NCBI GenBank assembly: GCA_003246365.1
Contig: QKAN01000197.1
Coordinates: forward strand, 1-33,202
Origin: Clostridia bacterium
GTDB lineage: Bacteria > Bacillota > Clostridia > Christensenellales > CAG-138
Direction of reading: 5' to 3'
Length of the DNA: 33,202 nucleotides
The notes under the pieces are model-generated. The model was not told the origin of the DNA, ran no database searches, and saw only the letters and a program-made list of their open reading frames with translations. The translations under genes were made by a program, and so were the position numbers. Shown one piece after another: positions 8,626 to 15,811 of this stretch (the first letter of the stretch is position 1; each line of letters opens with the position of its first letter).

Positions 8626-9672
8626 ATGGCAGATACGGAGAAGTATAAAGCCTTGGTCGAAAAAAACGCCGAATATGACGGCGCGTTTTTTGCTGCGGTC
8701 AAAACGACGGGGATTTTTTGCCGGACGACCTGCACCGCGCGAAAACCAAAGCAGGAAAACGTGTGCTTTTACGATATGGTAAATGAAGCAATGGCGGCGG
8801 GATACCGTCCTTGCAAAATTTGCCGGCCGCTGGAGAGCGCAAATCACATGCCGGAAGACATCGCCGCGCTGTTGAATGAAGCGGAAGAAAACCCGCAGTT
8901 TCGCATCACGGAATGGGAGCTGCGGACGCGCGGCCTCGACCCGAACACATTGCGCCGATGGTTTCAAAAGCACTTTGGCATGACGTTTCAGGCATATTGC
9001 CGCATGAACCGCATCAACTATGCCTTTGGCGCGATGAAGGACGGAGGCAGCGTATTGGATGCCGCCCTGGAAAGCGGATATTCTTCCGCGAGCGGGTTTT
9101 CCGCCGCGTTTGACAAAGTGATCGGATCCGCGCCCGGTAAGGCGAAAAAGGAGCCGAAAAACGTGCTCACTTACAAACGCTTTGACTCTCCGCTCGGGCC
9201 GATGGTTGCGGTTGCGAGCGAACAGGGATTGTGTCTGCTGGAATTTGGTGATCGAAGAATGCTGGAATCGGAATTTCAGGATTTACAGCGCCGTCTGGAC
9301 GCGGTGATTCTGCCGGGTGTCAGCCGGTTTACGGACGATGCTGTGAATCAGATGGAGGAATATTTTGCAGGAAAGCGGACGGTGTTTGACGTTGCCCTGC
9401 ACACACCGGGCACGGCTTTTCAGCAGAACGTCTGGCGTGCGCTAAGGGATATTCCATATGGTGAAATTCGCTCTTATAAAGACCTTGCGACGGCGATCGG
9501 CGACCCAAAAGCAGTACGCGCGGTTGGCACAGCAAACGGCATGAACCGCATAGCGATCATGATTCCCTGCCACCGGGTGATCGGTGCGGACGGGAAACTG
9601 ACCGGCTACGGCGGCGGACTCTGGAGAAAAGACTGGCTGCTGAAGCACGAAAAAGAACATAAAAAGTCATAG
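8626..9672 (+). CDS. ada: Ada-type bifunctional regulator / O6-methylguanine-DNA methyltransferase
   Basis: This 348-residue protein has the full Ada layout. An N-terminal zinc domain with C32, C36, C63 and C66 repairs methylphosphotriesters on one of those cysteines. It is followed by an AraC-type helix-turn-helix region (about 80-170) and a C-terminal suicide alkyltransferase domain with the active-site PCHRV (C315). In characterised Ada proteins, methylation of the N-terminal cysteine turns the protein into an activator of its own gene. The ATG at 8626 follows AAGGGGAGTTAATGC. A TATACT-like -10 lies at 8597-8602 without a good -35, as expected for an activator-dependent promoter, but I saw no clear Ada box. 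No AlkA homologue is adjacent. Confidence 0.93.
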   Translation: MADTEKYKALVEKNAEYDGAFFAAVKTTGIFCRTTCTARKPKQENVCFYDMVNEAMAAGYRPCKICRPLESANHMPEDIAALLNEAEENPQFRITEWELRTRGLDPNTLRRWFQKHFGMTFQAYCRMNRINYAFGAMKDGGSVLDAALESGYSSASGFSAAFDKVIGSAPGKAKKEPKNVLTYKRFDSPLGPMVAVASEQGLCLLEFGDRRMLESEFQDLQRRLDAVILPGVSRFTDDAVNQMEEYFAGKRTVFDVALHTPGTAFQQNVWRALRDIPYGEIRSYKDLATAIGDPKAVRAVGTANGMNRIAIMIPCHRVIGADGKLTGYGGGLWRKDWLLKHEKEHKKS

Positions 9673-9690
9673 CCTGCTATGGATGACGCA

Positions 9691-9720
9691 AAGCAAAGGG
9701 TATACGCCCTTTGCTTTTTT
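9691..9720 (+). terminator. Rho-independent terminator
   Basis: AGCAAAGGG and CCCTTTGCT form a 9-bp stem with a TATACG loop, followed by a T-run. It ends the ada transcript. Confidence 0.9.
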
Positions 9721-9797
9721 CGTGTCCGTGGCTGTACGAACGGGCAGATTTTATGTAGAATATCAGGCAAAGGCGAAGGAATGAGGAGATAAGCAAA

Positions 9798-10301
9798 ATG
9801 AAAAACGGCAGTATCATCGACGCAATGATATCGTATAACGCAGGCGACCCGCGGCGCGTGAATCATTTGTTAAAGGTTTATTCCTTTGCCAAAGGCATCG
9901 GTGAGCAGGAAGGGCTGGATCAGCGAACGCAGGAGATTCTCGAAATTGCCGCGCTGACGCACGACATCGGCATCCGCATCAGCGAACAAAAGTACGGCAA
10001 CTGCTCCGGCGAGCATCAGCAGATAGAAGGCCCGCCGGAAGCGGAACGTCTGCTTTCCGGCTTAGGTGTTGAGCAGTCGATCATAGAGCGCGTATGCTGG
10101 TTGATTGCGCATCACCACACCTATACCGACATACAGGGACTTGACTATCAGATCCTCGTCGAGGCGGATTTTCTTGTGAACGCATACGAAGACGAGATGA
10201 ACATCGAATCGATCGACAGCGTGAAACGCAAGCTCTTTCGCACGAAAACAGGCTTGAAATTCGTTGATTTACTGTATTTTTACAAAAACGACGCGCTCTG
10301 A
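9798..10301 (+). CDS. HD-domain protein (predicted phosphohydrolase)
   Basis: The 167-residue protein has the HD-superfamily metal-binding pattern: H23 (RRVNHLLKV), H55-D56 (LTHDIGI), H105/H106 (IAHHHTY) and D124 (VEADFLV). Proteins of this size act on nucleotides or other phosphoesters, but the substrate cannot be told from sequence. The ATG follows a GAGGAGATAAGCAAA site. It stands between two well-terminated or separately promoted genes and is probably monocistronic. Cytoplasmic. Confidence 0.8.
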   Translation: MKNGSIIDAMISYNAGDPRRVNHLLKVYSFAKGIGEQEGLDQRTQEILEIAALTHDIGIRISEQKYGNCSGEHQQIEGPPEAERLLSGLGVEQSIIERVCWLIAHHHTYTDIQGLDYQILVEADFLVNAYEDEMNIESIDSVKRKLFRTKTGLKFVDLLYFYKNDAL

Positions 10302-10304
10302 TTC

Positions 10305-10333
10305 TTTGTTTTTCCTGCTACTTATGGTATGAT
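10305..10333 (+). promoter_or_regulatory. Promoter for the ABC-F gene
   Basis: TTTGTT (10305-10310) and TATGAT (10328-10333) are 17 bp apart, 35 bp before the ATG at 10368. The -10 has a good match and the -35 is moderate. Confidence 0.5.
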
Positions 10334-10367
10334 AGCGTTTGTTTTGTAAGAAAGCAGGTAGAAAATC

Positions 10368-11981
10368 ATGATTGCAGCACATAACGTATCCCTACAATTC
10401 GGCGGAAAGCCGCTCTTTGAGCATGTTGACGTACAGTTTACCAACGGCAACTGCTACGGCTTGATCGGCGCAAACGGAACGGGGAAATCGACGTTTTTAA
10501 AGATACTTTCCGGAGATCTGGAACCGAACAAGGGCGAAATTTTTCTGACGCCGGGCGAACGCATCGCCGTGCTGCGACAGGATCACTATGCCTTTGACAA
10601 GCATACCGTCAAGGATACGGTCATCATGGGATATGAGCGGCTGTATGAAATCTCGCAATTGAAAGAAGAACTCTACGCAAAAGCAGATTTTAATGACGAC
10701 GACGGCATCCGCCTCGCCGAACTGGAAGGCGAGTTTGCGGAGCGCGACGGTTGGAGCGCGGAGTCAGATGTAGAAATTCTGCTCAACGGTCTCGGCGTGC
10801 CGTCGGAATATCATGATGCGAACATGTCCGATTTGGACGGCCCGAACAAGGTGAAGGTACTGCTCGCGCAGGCGCTGTTTGCAAAGCCGGACATCCTTCT
10901 TCTTGACGAACCGACGAACAACCTCGACATTTACGCGATCCACTGGCTGGAAGAGTTCCTGATGGACTTTCCCAACACCGTTATCGTGGTTTCCCATGAC
11001 CGACACTTTTTGAATAAGGTTTGCACGCATATCGTAGACATTGACTACGGCAAGATGCAGATGTATGTCGGCAACTACGATTTCTGGTATGAATATACGC
11101 AGCTCGCCGCGCGTCAGGAAAAGGACAAGCGCAAGCAGAACGAACAAAAGGCGAAGGAACTGCAGGAGTTTATCATGCGTTTTTCCGCCAACGCCTCCAA
11201 GAGCCGCCAGGCGACCTCGCGCAAAAAGATGCTGGACAACCTTGACATGGGCAACTTTGCACCGTCTTCACGGCGGTATCCGTATATTCACTTTAAGCCG
11301 GATCGCGAAGTCGGCAACGATATCCTCGCGGTCAACGGTATCTCAAAGACCGTTGGAGGACGAAAAGTGCTCGATAATGTGAGCTTTGTCGTCGTCGGCG
11401 GGGACAAAGTAGCATTCGTTGGCGAGGACGAACTCGCAAGAACTACGCTGTTTCAGATTCTGATGGAAGAGATCGAGCCGGATGAAGGCAGTTTCAAATG
11501 GGGCGTAACCACCACGCAGGCGTATCTGCCAAGCGATAATTCGTCGTATTTCGACGGCGTGACGTATTCGCTGATTGATTGGCTCCGCCAGTTTTCCAAG
11601 GATCAGTATGAAACGACAATTCGCGGCTGGCTCGGACGGCTTCTGTTCTCCGGTGAAGAGGCGCTAAAAGAAGCGCGCGTGCTTTCCGGCGGCGAGAAGA
11701 ACCGCTGCATGCTGGCAAAAATGATGCTCTCCGGCGCGAACGTGCTCATTTTGGACGAACCGACCAACCACCTTGACCTTGAGGCGATTACCGCGCTGAA
11801 CGAGGGCATGACGGAGTTTACCGGGGTTATGCTGTTTACCTCGCACGATCATCAGGTGACGCAGACGGTTGCAAATCGCATCATCGAAATTCTTCCCGGC
11901 GGCGTGATTGACAAGCGCGAAAACTATGACGAGTACATCGTTAACGAAGACGTCATGCGCATGCGCGAACAGTGGTCTTAA
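10368..11981 (+). CDS. ABC-F family ATPase, YkpA/YbiT type
   Basis: The 537-residue soluble protein has two ATP-binding domains and no membrane segments. Domain 1 has Walker A GANGTGKST (K40) and Walker B ILLLDEPTNNLD near 175. Domain 2 has signature LSGGEKNR near 438 and Walker B VLILDEPTNHLD near 458. A charged ABC-F linker spans about 245-300. Domain 1 has a degenerate signature (LDGPNKVKV), and domain 2 has a degenerate Walker A (VGEDELARTTL, without the GKS/T lysine). As I recall the B. subtilis YkpA sequence, the same substitutions occur there, so I read them as subfamily traits. ABC-F proteins act on the ribosome in translation or antibiotic protection; this subfamily is poorly characterised. 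Confidence 0.9.
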   Translation: MIAAHNVSLQFGGKPLFEHVDVQFTNGNCYGLIGANGTGKSTFLKILSGDLEPNKGEIFLTPGERIAVLRQDHYAFDKHTVKDTVIMGYERLYEISQLKEELYAKADFNDDDGIRLAELEGEFAERDGWSAESDVEILLNGLGVPSEYHDANMSDLDGPNKVKVLLAQALFAKPDILLLDEPTNNLDIYAIHWLEEFLMDFPNTVIVVSHDRHFLNKVCTHIVDIDYGKMQMYVGNYDFWYEYTQLAARQEKDKRKQNEQKAKELQEFIMRFSANASKSRQATSRKKMLDNLDMGNFAPSSRRYPYIHFKPDREVGNDILAVNGISKTVGGRKVLDNVSFVVVGGDKVAFVGEDELARTTLFQILMEEIEPDEGSFKWGVTTTQAYLPSDNSSYFDGVTYSLIDWLRQFSKDQYETTIRGWLGRLLFSGEEALKEARVLSGGEKNRCMLAKMMLSGANVLILDEPTNHLDLEAITALNEGMTEFTGVMLFTSHDHQVTQTVANRIIEILPGGVIDKRENYDEYIVNEDVMRMREQWS

Positions 11982-11992
11982 TTGGAGAAAAG

Positions 11993-12517
11993 ATGAAAGA
12001 AATCATCGTTTACGGCTCTTATTACGGTTCTGCGAAACGCTATGCGGACGCGCTTTCGGAGCGCACCGGCGTGTCTTGCATAACCTATGAGAACGCAGGC
12101 GATCTTTCCGGATATGATCGAATCGTTTATATCGGCGCGCTTTACGCAGGCGGCGTACTTGGCATGAAGGCGACGCTCGGCGCTCTGCCGGACTGGCAAA
12201 ACAAACAGATCGTTATCGCGACGGTCGGCCTAGCGGATACGACGGACGCAGAAAACATTCAAAACATTCGTGCGGCGATGAAGCGACAGCTTCCTGCGGG
12301 AATGATGGAGCACGCAAAGCTGGTGCATTTGCGCGGCGGCATCGATTATTCCAAACTCAATGTGAAACACAAAGTGATGATGGGGCTGCTCTACCAGAAA
12401 GCGAAGAACTTGCCGCCGGAGAAAAAGACCGCGGAGGTACGCGCGATGATTGATACCTACGGGCAGGTCGTGGATTTTGTGGATTTGACAAGAGTTGGGG
12501 AACTGTATTTCGACTAA
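11993..12517 (+). CDS. Flavodoxin-like protein (HemG/Flavodoxin_5-like)
   Basis: I use the ATG at 11993, five bases after GGAG, which gives 174 residues; an in-frame GTG at 11972 would overlap the ABC-F gene. The N-terminus (IIVYGSYYGSAKRYADAL) is a flavodoxin phosphate-binding loop for FMN, followed by DRIVYIGALYAGGVLGMKATL, as in flavodoxin-domain proteins related to protoporphyrinogen oxidase HemG. It probably carries one- or two-electron equivalents on FMN in the cytoplasm. It starts 11 bp after the ABC-F stop. The bis-heme membrane protein gene and a second flavodoxin follow, which suggests a shared redox role (inference). Confidence 0.75.
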   Translation: MKEIIVYGSYYGSAKRYADALSERTGVSCITYENAGDLSGYDRIVYIGALYAGGVLGMKATLGALPDWQNKQIVIATVGLADTTDAENIQNIRAAMKRQLPAGMMEHAKLVHLRGGIDYSKLNVKHKVMMGLLYQKAKNLPPEKKTAEVRAMIDTYGQVVDFVDLTRVGELYFD

Positions 12518-12566
12518 TATACGAGTTTTTCTAAATTTGATGTGATAGTGGTATTATTTTTTTAGG

Positions 12567-12591
12567 GCGGCTGAAAACTGATTTCAGCCGC
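12567..12591 (+). terminator. Strong hairpin between flavodoxin and membrane-protein genes
   Basis: GCGGCTGAAA and TTTCAGCCGC form a perfect 10-bp stem with a 5-base loop. Only TCTTGCTAT follows, so it may be an attenuating or mRNA-stabilising hairpin rather than a full terminator. Confidence 0.45.
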
Positions 12592-12652
12592 TCTTGCTAT
12601 CGGAAATTGTTTGTGTTACCGTAGAGTTGATTTCAAGAAAAGAGGCATTTTT

Positions 12653-13060
12653 ATGTATCTGTTGGGCAAGGCGTTGGGTGTCATTACAGCGGTCTTATAT
12701 TGCGTTGCGATATTAAACTTTTTTATTAAATGGGGCAATCGGAAGTGGATTATGAAGCTTCCGAAGGAGAACGCGTTTCGCGGCTATTACCAGACTGCTA
12801 TGAAGTTCCTCGTGAAAAATCACAGATTCTTTGGCTTCGGCGCGGCGCTCGTCATGGTTGCGCATATGGTGCTCCAGATATTATTCCAATGGGTGTCGAT
12901 TACCGGCCTTGTTACGGCGGGATTGGCGGTTGTTGCGATCATTCTGGGCATAATCATGTTCAAAAGCAAAAAACGGTCGGCATTCATGCTCTGGGCGCAT
13001 AGAAGCGCGGTAATCGCGCTGACGGTTGCTTTTATTGTGCACTTGATCACCAAGCGTTAA
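12653..13060 (+). CDS. Small four-helix membrane protein, predicted bis-heme b cytochrome
   Basis: The start is the ATG at 12653 after AGAGG, giving 135 residues with four predicted membrane helices (about 5-25, 56-78, 82-103, 112-132). Helix 2 has H57 and H71 and helix 4 has H116 and H130, each pair exactly 13 residues apart. Helices 2 and 4 run in the same direction, so the histidines could pair as H57/H116 and H71/H130 to hold two stacked b hemes. This is the ligand spacing of ferric reductase and NADPH oxidase membrane domains. No nucleotide or flavin domain is attached. A flavodoxin gene starts 15 bp downstream and another lies upstream. I do not recognise the family; heme binding is inferred. 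Confidence 0.7.
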   Translation: MYLLGKALGVITAVLYCVAILNFFIKWGNRKWIMKLPKENAFRGYYQTAMKFLVKNHRFFGFGAALVMVAHMVLQILFQWVSITGLVTAGLAVVAIILGIIMFKSKKRSAFMLWAHRSAVIALTVAFIVHLITKR

Positions 13061-13075
13061 GAGGGTAATATTAAT

Positions 13076-13528
13076 ATGAAAAACGCGATTTTGTTCTGCT
13101 ATTCATATCACCACAGCAACACACGGAAAATTGCGGATGCGATTGCTGCCGCATTGCCGATTAAGGTGGTCAGCGTACCCGTGCGAGAAGAAATTGATCT
13201 TTCTCATTATGATTTGATTGGATTTGCGTCCGGCATTTATTTTTCCGAGTTTGGGAAACCCATCGACAAACTGATCGATTCGCTGGATGGATTAAGTGGG
13301 AAGAGCTGCTTTACGCTCTGCACGCATGGCGCGCCGAAAGGCGATTTCGGTGGAACAATCCGGAACAAGCTAGAGAGCAAAGGCGCCGTGGTTGCGGGGC
13401 ATTGGCAATGCCGCGGGTTCGATACATACGGACCATTTAAGTTCATCGGCGGGCTTGCGAAAAAACGACCGAATGAAAAAGATGTTGAAAGCGCAATCCA
13501 GTATGTGCGCTCTCTCATTGAAGAGTAA
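13076..13528 (+). CDS. Flavodoxin family protein
   Basis: The 150-residue protein begins with a flavodoxin phosphate-binding segment (ILFCYSYHHSNTRKIADAIA) and has the typical IGFASGIYFSEFGKPIDKLI strand-loop and a CRGFDTYGPFK stretch near residue 118. This places it in the clostridial flavodoxin-domain group, of roughly normal flavodoxin length. It should bind FMN and act in the cytoplasm. The ATG at 13076 follows AAGAGGGTAATATTA, 15 bp after the bis-heme membrane protein gene, so the two are almost certainly co-transcribed. A terminator follows. The likely role is electron donor or acceptor for the membrane heme protein (inference). Confidence 0.85.
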   Translation: MKNAILFCYSYHHSNTRKIADAIAAALPIKVVSVPVREEIDLSHYDLIGFASGIYFSEFGKPIDKLIDSLDGLSGKSCFTLCTHGAPKGDFGGTIRNKLESKGAVVAGHWQCRGFDTYGPFKFIGGLAKKRPNEKDVESAIQYVRSLIEE

Positions 13529-13543
13529 TAAAAACGAATCCAT

Positions 13544-13568
13544 GCGCGGGTAACACCGCGCTTTTTTT
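13544..13568 (+). terminator. Rho-independent terminator
   Basis: GCGCGG and CCGCGC pair around a GTAACA loop, directly followed by seven T residues. It ends the membrane protein/flavodoxin transcript. Confidence 0.88.
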
Positions 13569-13690
13569 GTTTGGAAGGGCGGGTGAGAAAATAGACGGTT
13601 GAATCAAAATAGCAGCTAATCGGCGGTAAAAACACATAATTGTAAATTTTGCAAGAAATGGTAAATTTTAGGTGATTTTCGATATTTTTA

Positions 13691-13699
13691 TGGTATATT
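13691..13699 (+). promoter_or_regulatory. Possible extended -10 promoter
   Basis: TGGTATATT is an extended -10 in an AT-rich stretch, with no good -35. It lies about 150 bp before the zinc-ribbon gene start. The rest of 13569-13850 holds nothing else I can identify. Confidence 0.3.
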
Positions 13700-13850
13700 A
13701 AACGTATTATAACTTGTGAAATAAGTAATTTAGTAATTTAGTTAATAGAAGCATCTGAAATACAGATATTTTCTGATAGGATTCGCATTTTATCCTGCGA
13801 TCTTGTGTGAAATGAATTTAAAATTACACGTTGTGAAGGGGCTTATATTA

Positions 13851-14441
13851 GTGGAGCAGTCAATTCAGGTTAAATGTTATGTCTGCGGCCGTGCGGCGAA
13901 GCATGTTTTTGCGTATGCGCGATTTAATACGAGAGAGGAATTTCTAGGCGTTATCTATCGGGGTGTATGTAAATCTTGCCTGAATGATTATATCGAATCG
14001 ATCAAAGAAGGCGTTCGCGACAGCGAAAAAGGGCTTGTATGGCTCGCCGTTTTCTTGCCGACTGGTGCGTTATTGACGACGTTTGCGAAAAGCGCGTCTT
14101 GGCAAATTGCCGGTTATGGGTTGATCGCACTCGCGCTTGTACTCCCGATAGCCGCATACATTTCATTTCGCCGTGAGGCTGTATCCGCTCAGAATGCTGG
14201 AGCGGAGGAAAATGAAGCAAAGTATTGCCCGAAGATGTGCCGCGACGATGCTTTGCATACTAGCCACCAGACAAAACTGGTTTCACTCAAACCGCAGTAT
14301 ATTGACGAAGAATACACGCCGAGTCGCATCAGCGAGGAAACCGGCGTAACGTTACAAACGGCAGAAATGGTAAAAACGCTGACGCAAAAGGCGCTGGATT
14401 GTATTGATTGCGGTGAAAGCGCACAGCATGCAATTATTTGA
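13851..14441 (+). CDS. Zinc-ribbon membrane protein of unknown function
   Basis: I place the start at the GTG at 13851, nine bases after GAAGGGG, giving 196 residues. The N-terminus has a zinc-ribbon-like pair, CYVCGRA and CKSCL about 30 residues later. Two membrane helices follow (about residues 62-77 and 82-104), then a cytoplasmic-looking C-terminal tail with further cysteines (CPKMC and CIDCG). I do not recognise the family. The stop codon overlaps the -35 of the tup promoter, so this gene and tupA are adjacent but separately promoted. No function is assigned. Confidence 0.6.
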   Translation: MEQSIQVKCYVCGRAAKHVFAYARFNTREEFLGVIYRGVCKSCLNDYIESIKEGVRDSEKGLVWLAVFLPTGALLTTFAKSASWQIAGYGLIALALVLPIAAYISFRREAVSAQNAGAEENEAKYCPKMCRDDALHTSHQTKLVSLKPQYIDEEYTPSRISEETGVTLQTAEMVKTLTQKALDCIDCGESAQHAII

Positions 14442-14466
14442 CAAGTATTGTCCTGTGTGAAATAAT
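14438..14466 (+). promoter_or_regulatory. Consensus promoter for the tup operon
   Basis: A perfect TTGACA (14438-14443) lies 17 bp from AATAAT (14461-14466). Transcription should start near 14473, leaving a leader of about 277 nt before tupA. The -35 overlaps the stop codon of the preceding gene. Confidence 0.75.
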
Positions 14467-14492
14467 ACCTCTGGTGAAGGATAGACGGAACC

Positions 14493-14559
14493 TATGAAAA
14501 CTCCGGCAGGTTAATCGCGCCGCAGGATCTCTGCGAAGGCGGCCGCCGGCTTTTTCATA
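14493..14559 (+). promoter_or_regulatory. Structured leader RNA domain 1 (unclassified)
   Basis: TATGAAAA (14493-14500) pairs with TTTTCATA (14552-14559). After a 2x2 internal loop, CCGGC (14503-14507) pairs with GCCGG (14545-14549). This encloses an inner hairpin with GCAG/CTGC and GCC/GGC stems. It is the first of two structured domains in the tup leader. The GC stem followed by T residues could also act as a terminator. I do not recognise a known class. Confidence 0.5.
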
Positions 14560-14574
14560 CAAAAAACATATATT

Positions 14575-14729
14575 ACAAGGAAAATCTCCGAGCCAACATG
14601 GCTGAATCATTCGAAGTTGTGTTGGCCAATGGGTACGACCGGAGACGGACGCGCCTGCCAAAATCGCAAAGGGGATTTTTTGATTCACTAGCGGCGGGGA
14701 ACGGCGTCCGGTCGTGTGGTTTTCCTTGT
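14575..14729 (+). promoter_or_regulatory. Candidate Moco/Tuco-type riboswitch upstream of tupA
   Basis: A perfect 10-bp closing stem joins ACAAGGAAAA (14575-14584) to TTTTCCTTGT (14720-14729), which ends just before the AAAAAGGAGAGG ribosome binding site. Inside are two arms. Arm 1 is CTCCG/CGGAG (14586-14590 with 14640-14644) plus GCCAACA/TGTTGGC (14592-14598 with 14620-14626). Arm 2 is CGGACGC/GCGTCCG (14646-14652 with 14704-14710) plus CCTGCC/GGCGGG, with a GCAAAGG loop segment. Moco/Tuco RNAs sit ahead of molybdate or tungstate transport genes and, as I recall them, contain similar GCCUNCC and AAAGG elements. The structure is seen; the class is inferred from context. The P1-RBS arrangement suggests translational control. 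Confidence 0.55.
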
Positions 14730-14749
14730 ATAAAAAGGAGAGGAACAAC

Positions 14750-15805
14750 ATGATCAAACGTATTTTCTCGCTTATTCTTGTATTATTGATGTCGTTTGCC
14801 GTATTTGCCTGTGCAAAAACGGATGTCGAAGAAACGACGACCACGGAAACCGAAACGATAACAATCGACGCGGAAACGCAGACAACGACAGATGAATCGA
14901 CAGCCGTTCAGCCTGACTATGAGGGCCTTGGCATCGCGATCTTGATGGAACAAGACGACGATATGATCAACAACTATACTGCGATTGCGGTCAACGACGC
15001 GGCTCCCTTTAAGGACGCGGACGGCAATGCGGTGAGCGATGTTGCGATCAATACCGTCGGTGCAAAAGCGCTGATCGACTGGCTCATGAGCGACGATGCG
15101 GCGCAAATGATTTCCAGCTATGGCGTTGCGGAGTATGGGGAAGCGTTGTTTTATCTGAAAGCCGACAAACCCGTTTCCACCGCGGAAATTCCGCAGGCAA
15201 CGGATGCGACGAAGACGATCCGCCTTTCTACGACCACTTCCGTCAACGACAGCGGACTGCTTGCCTACTTATTGCCCGCGTTTGAAACGCAATATGGGTA
15301 CACGGTTGAAGTTTTCTCCGCCGGAACGGGAAATGCAATTGCTGCGGCGACCATGGGGAACGCGGATTTGATTCTCGTACACAGCAAATCTCAGGAAGAA
15401 CCGTTCGTTGAGGCTGGATATGCTAAACTGCTCGACGGTTATAGCAGCGAGCGTCTCACGTTTATGTATAACTACTATGTGCTGGTTGGGCCGAAAGACG
15501 ACCCGGCAAAATGCGCGGAAGCAGCGAGCATAAAAGACGCGTTTGCACTCATCGCAGAAGGGAAATATCCGTTCGTATCCCGCGGCGATCTGAGCGGAAC
15601 GCACACGAAGGAAGTCTCCCTCTGGCCGGAGTCTCTTGGGATTACGACCGATGCCGCCAGCGTTGCCGCATATAGCGACTGGTATCTCTCCAGTAATGCC
15701 GGTATGGGTGTGTGCCTCACGATGGCAAATGAGCTGGATGCCTATATTCTGTCCGACAAGGCGACGTTCCTTGCCTTTGCTGCAAACGGCGGAGTCGAAG
15801 GTTAA
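14750..15805 (+). CDS. tupA: Tungstate-binding lipoprotein TupA, apparently circularly permuted
   Basis: The ATG at 14750 follows AAAAAGGAGAGG, giving 351 residues. A signal peptide ends in a lipobox-like VFAC (C21), so the protein should be membrane-anchored outside the cell, followed by a Thr/Glu-rich linker (24-55). The canonical TupA start, LSTTTSVNDSGLL, appears only at residue 159. It continues through NADLILVHSKSQEEPFV, YNYYVLVGPKDDP, FVSRGDLSGTHTKE, SNAGMGVCLTMANE and SDKATFLAF, and then the protein stops. The segment that normally follows (NNYTAIAVND, then GAKALIDWLMSDDAAQ and ISSYGVAEYGEALF) is instead at residues 75-134, before the canonical start. All parts are present once. Partner genes tupB and tupC follow directly. 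Ligand preference for tungstate is inferred from the family. Confidence 0.88.
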   Translation: MIKRIFSLILVLLMSFAVFACAKTDVEETTTTETETITIDAETQTTTDESTAVQPDYEGLGIAILMEQDDDMINNYTAIAVNDAAPFKDADGNAVSDVAINTVGAKALIDWLMSDDAAQMISSYGVAEYGEALFYLKADKPVSTAEIPQATDATKTIRLSTTTSVNDSGLLAYLLPAFETQYGYTVEVFSAGTGNAIAAATMGNADLILVHSKSQEEPFVEAGYAKLLDGYSSERLTFMYNYYVLVGPKDDPAKCAEAASIKDAFALIAEGKYPFVSRGDLSGTHTKEVSLWPESLGITTDAASVAAYSDWYLSSNAGMGVCLTMANELDAYILSDKATFLAFAANGGVEG

Positions 15806-15811
15806 TTTATC

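Noticed and set aside
10368-11981. Damage in the ABC-F protein (missing Walker A lysine in domain 2)
   Set aside because: As I recall the B. subtilis YkpA sequence, it carries a comparable substitution (NEIANTTLF), so I treat it as a subfamily trait, not decay.
12567-12591. Minus-strand terminator at the perfect 10-bp hairpin
   Set aside because: On the minus strand the hairpin is followed by A residues rather than T residues, and there is no minus-strand gene to terminate.
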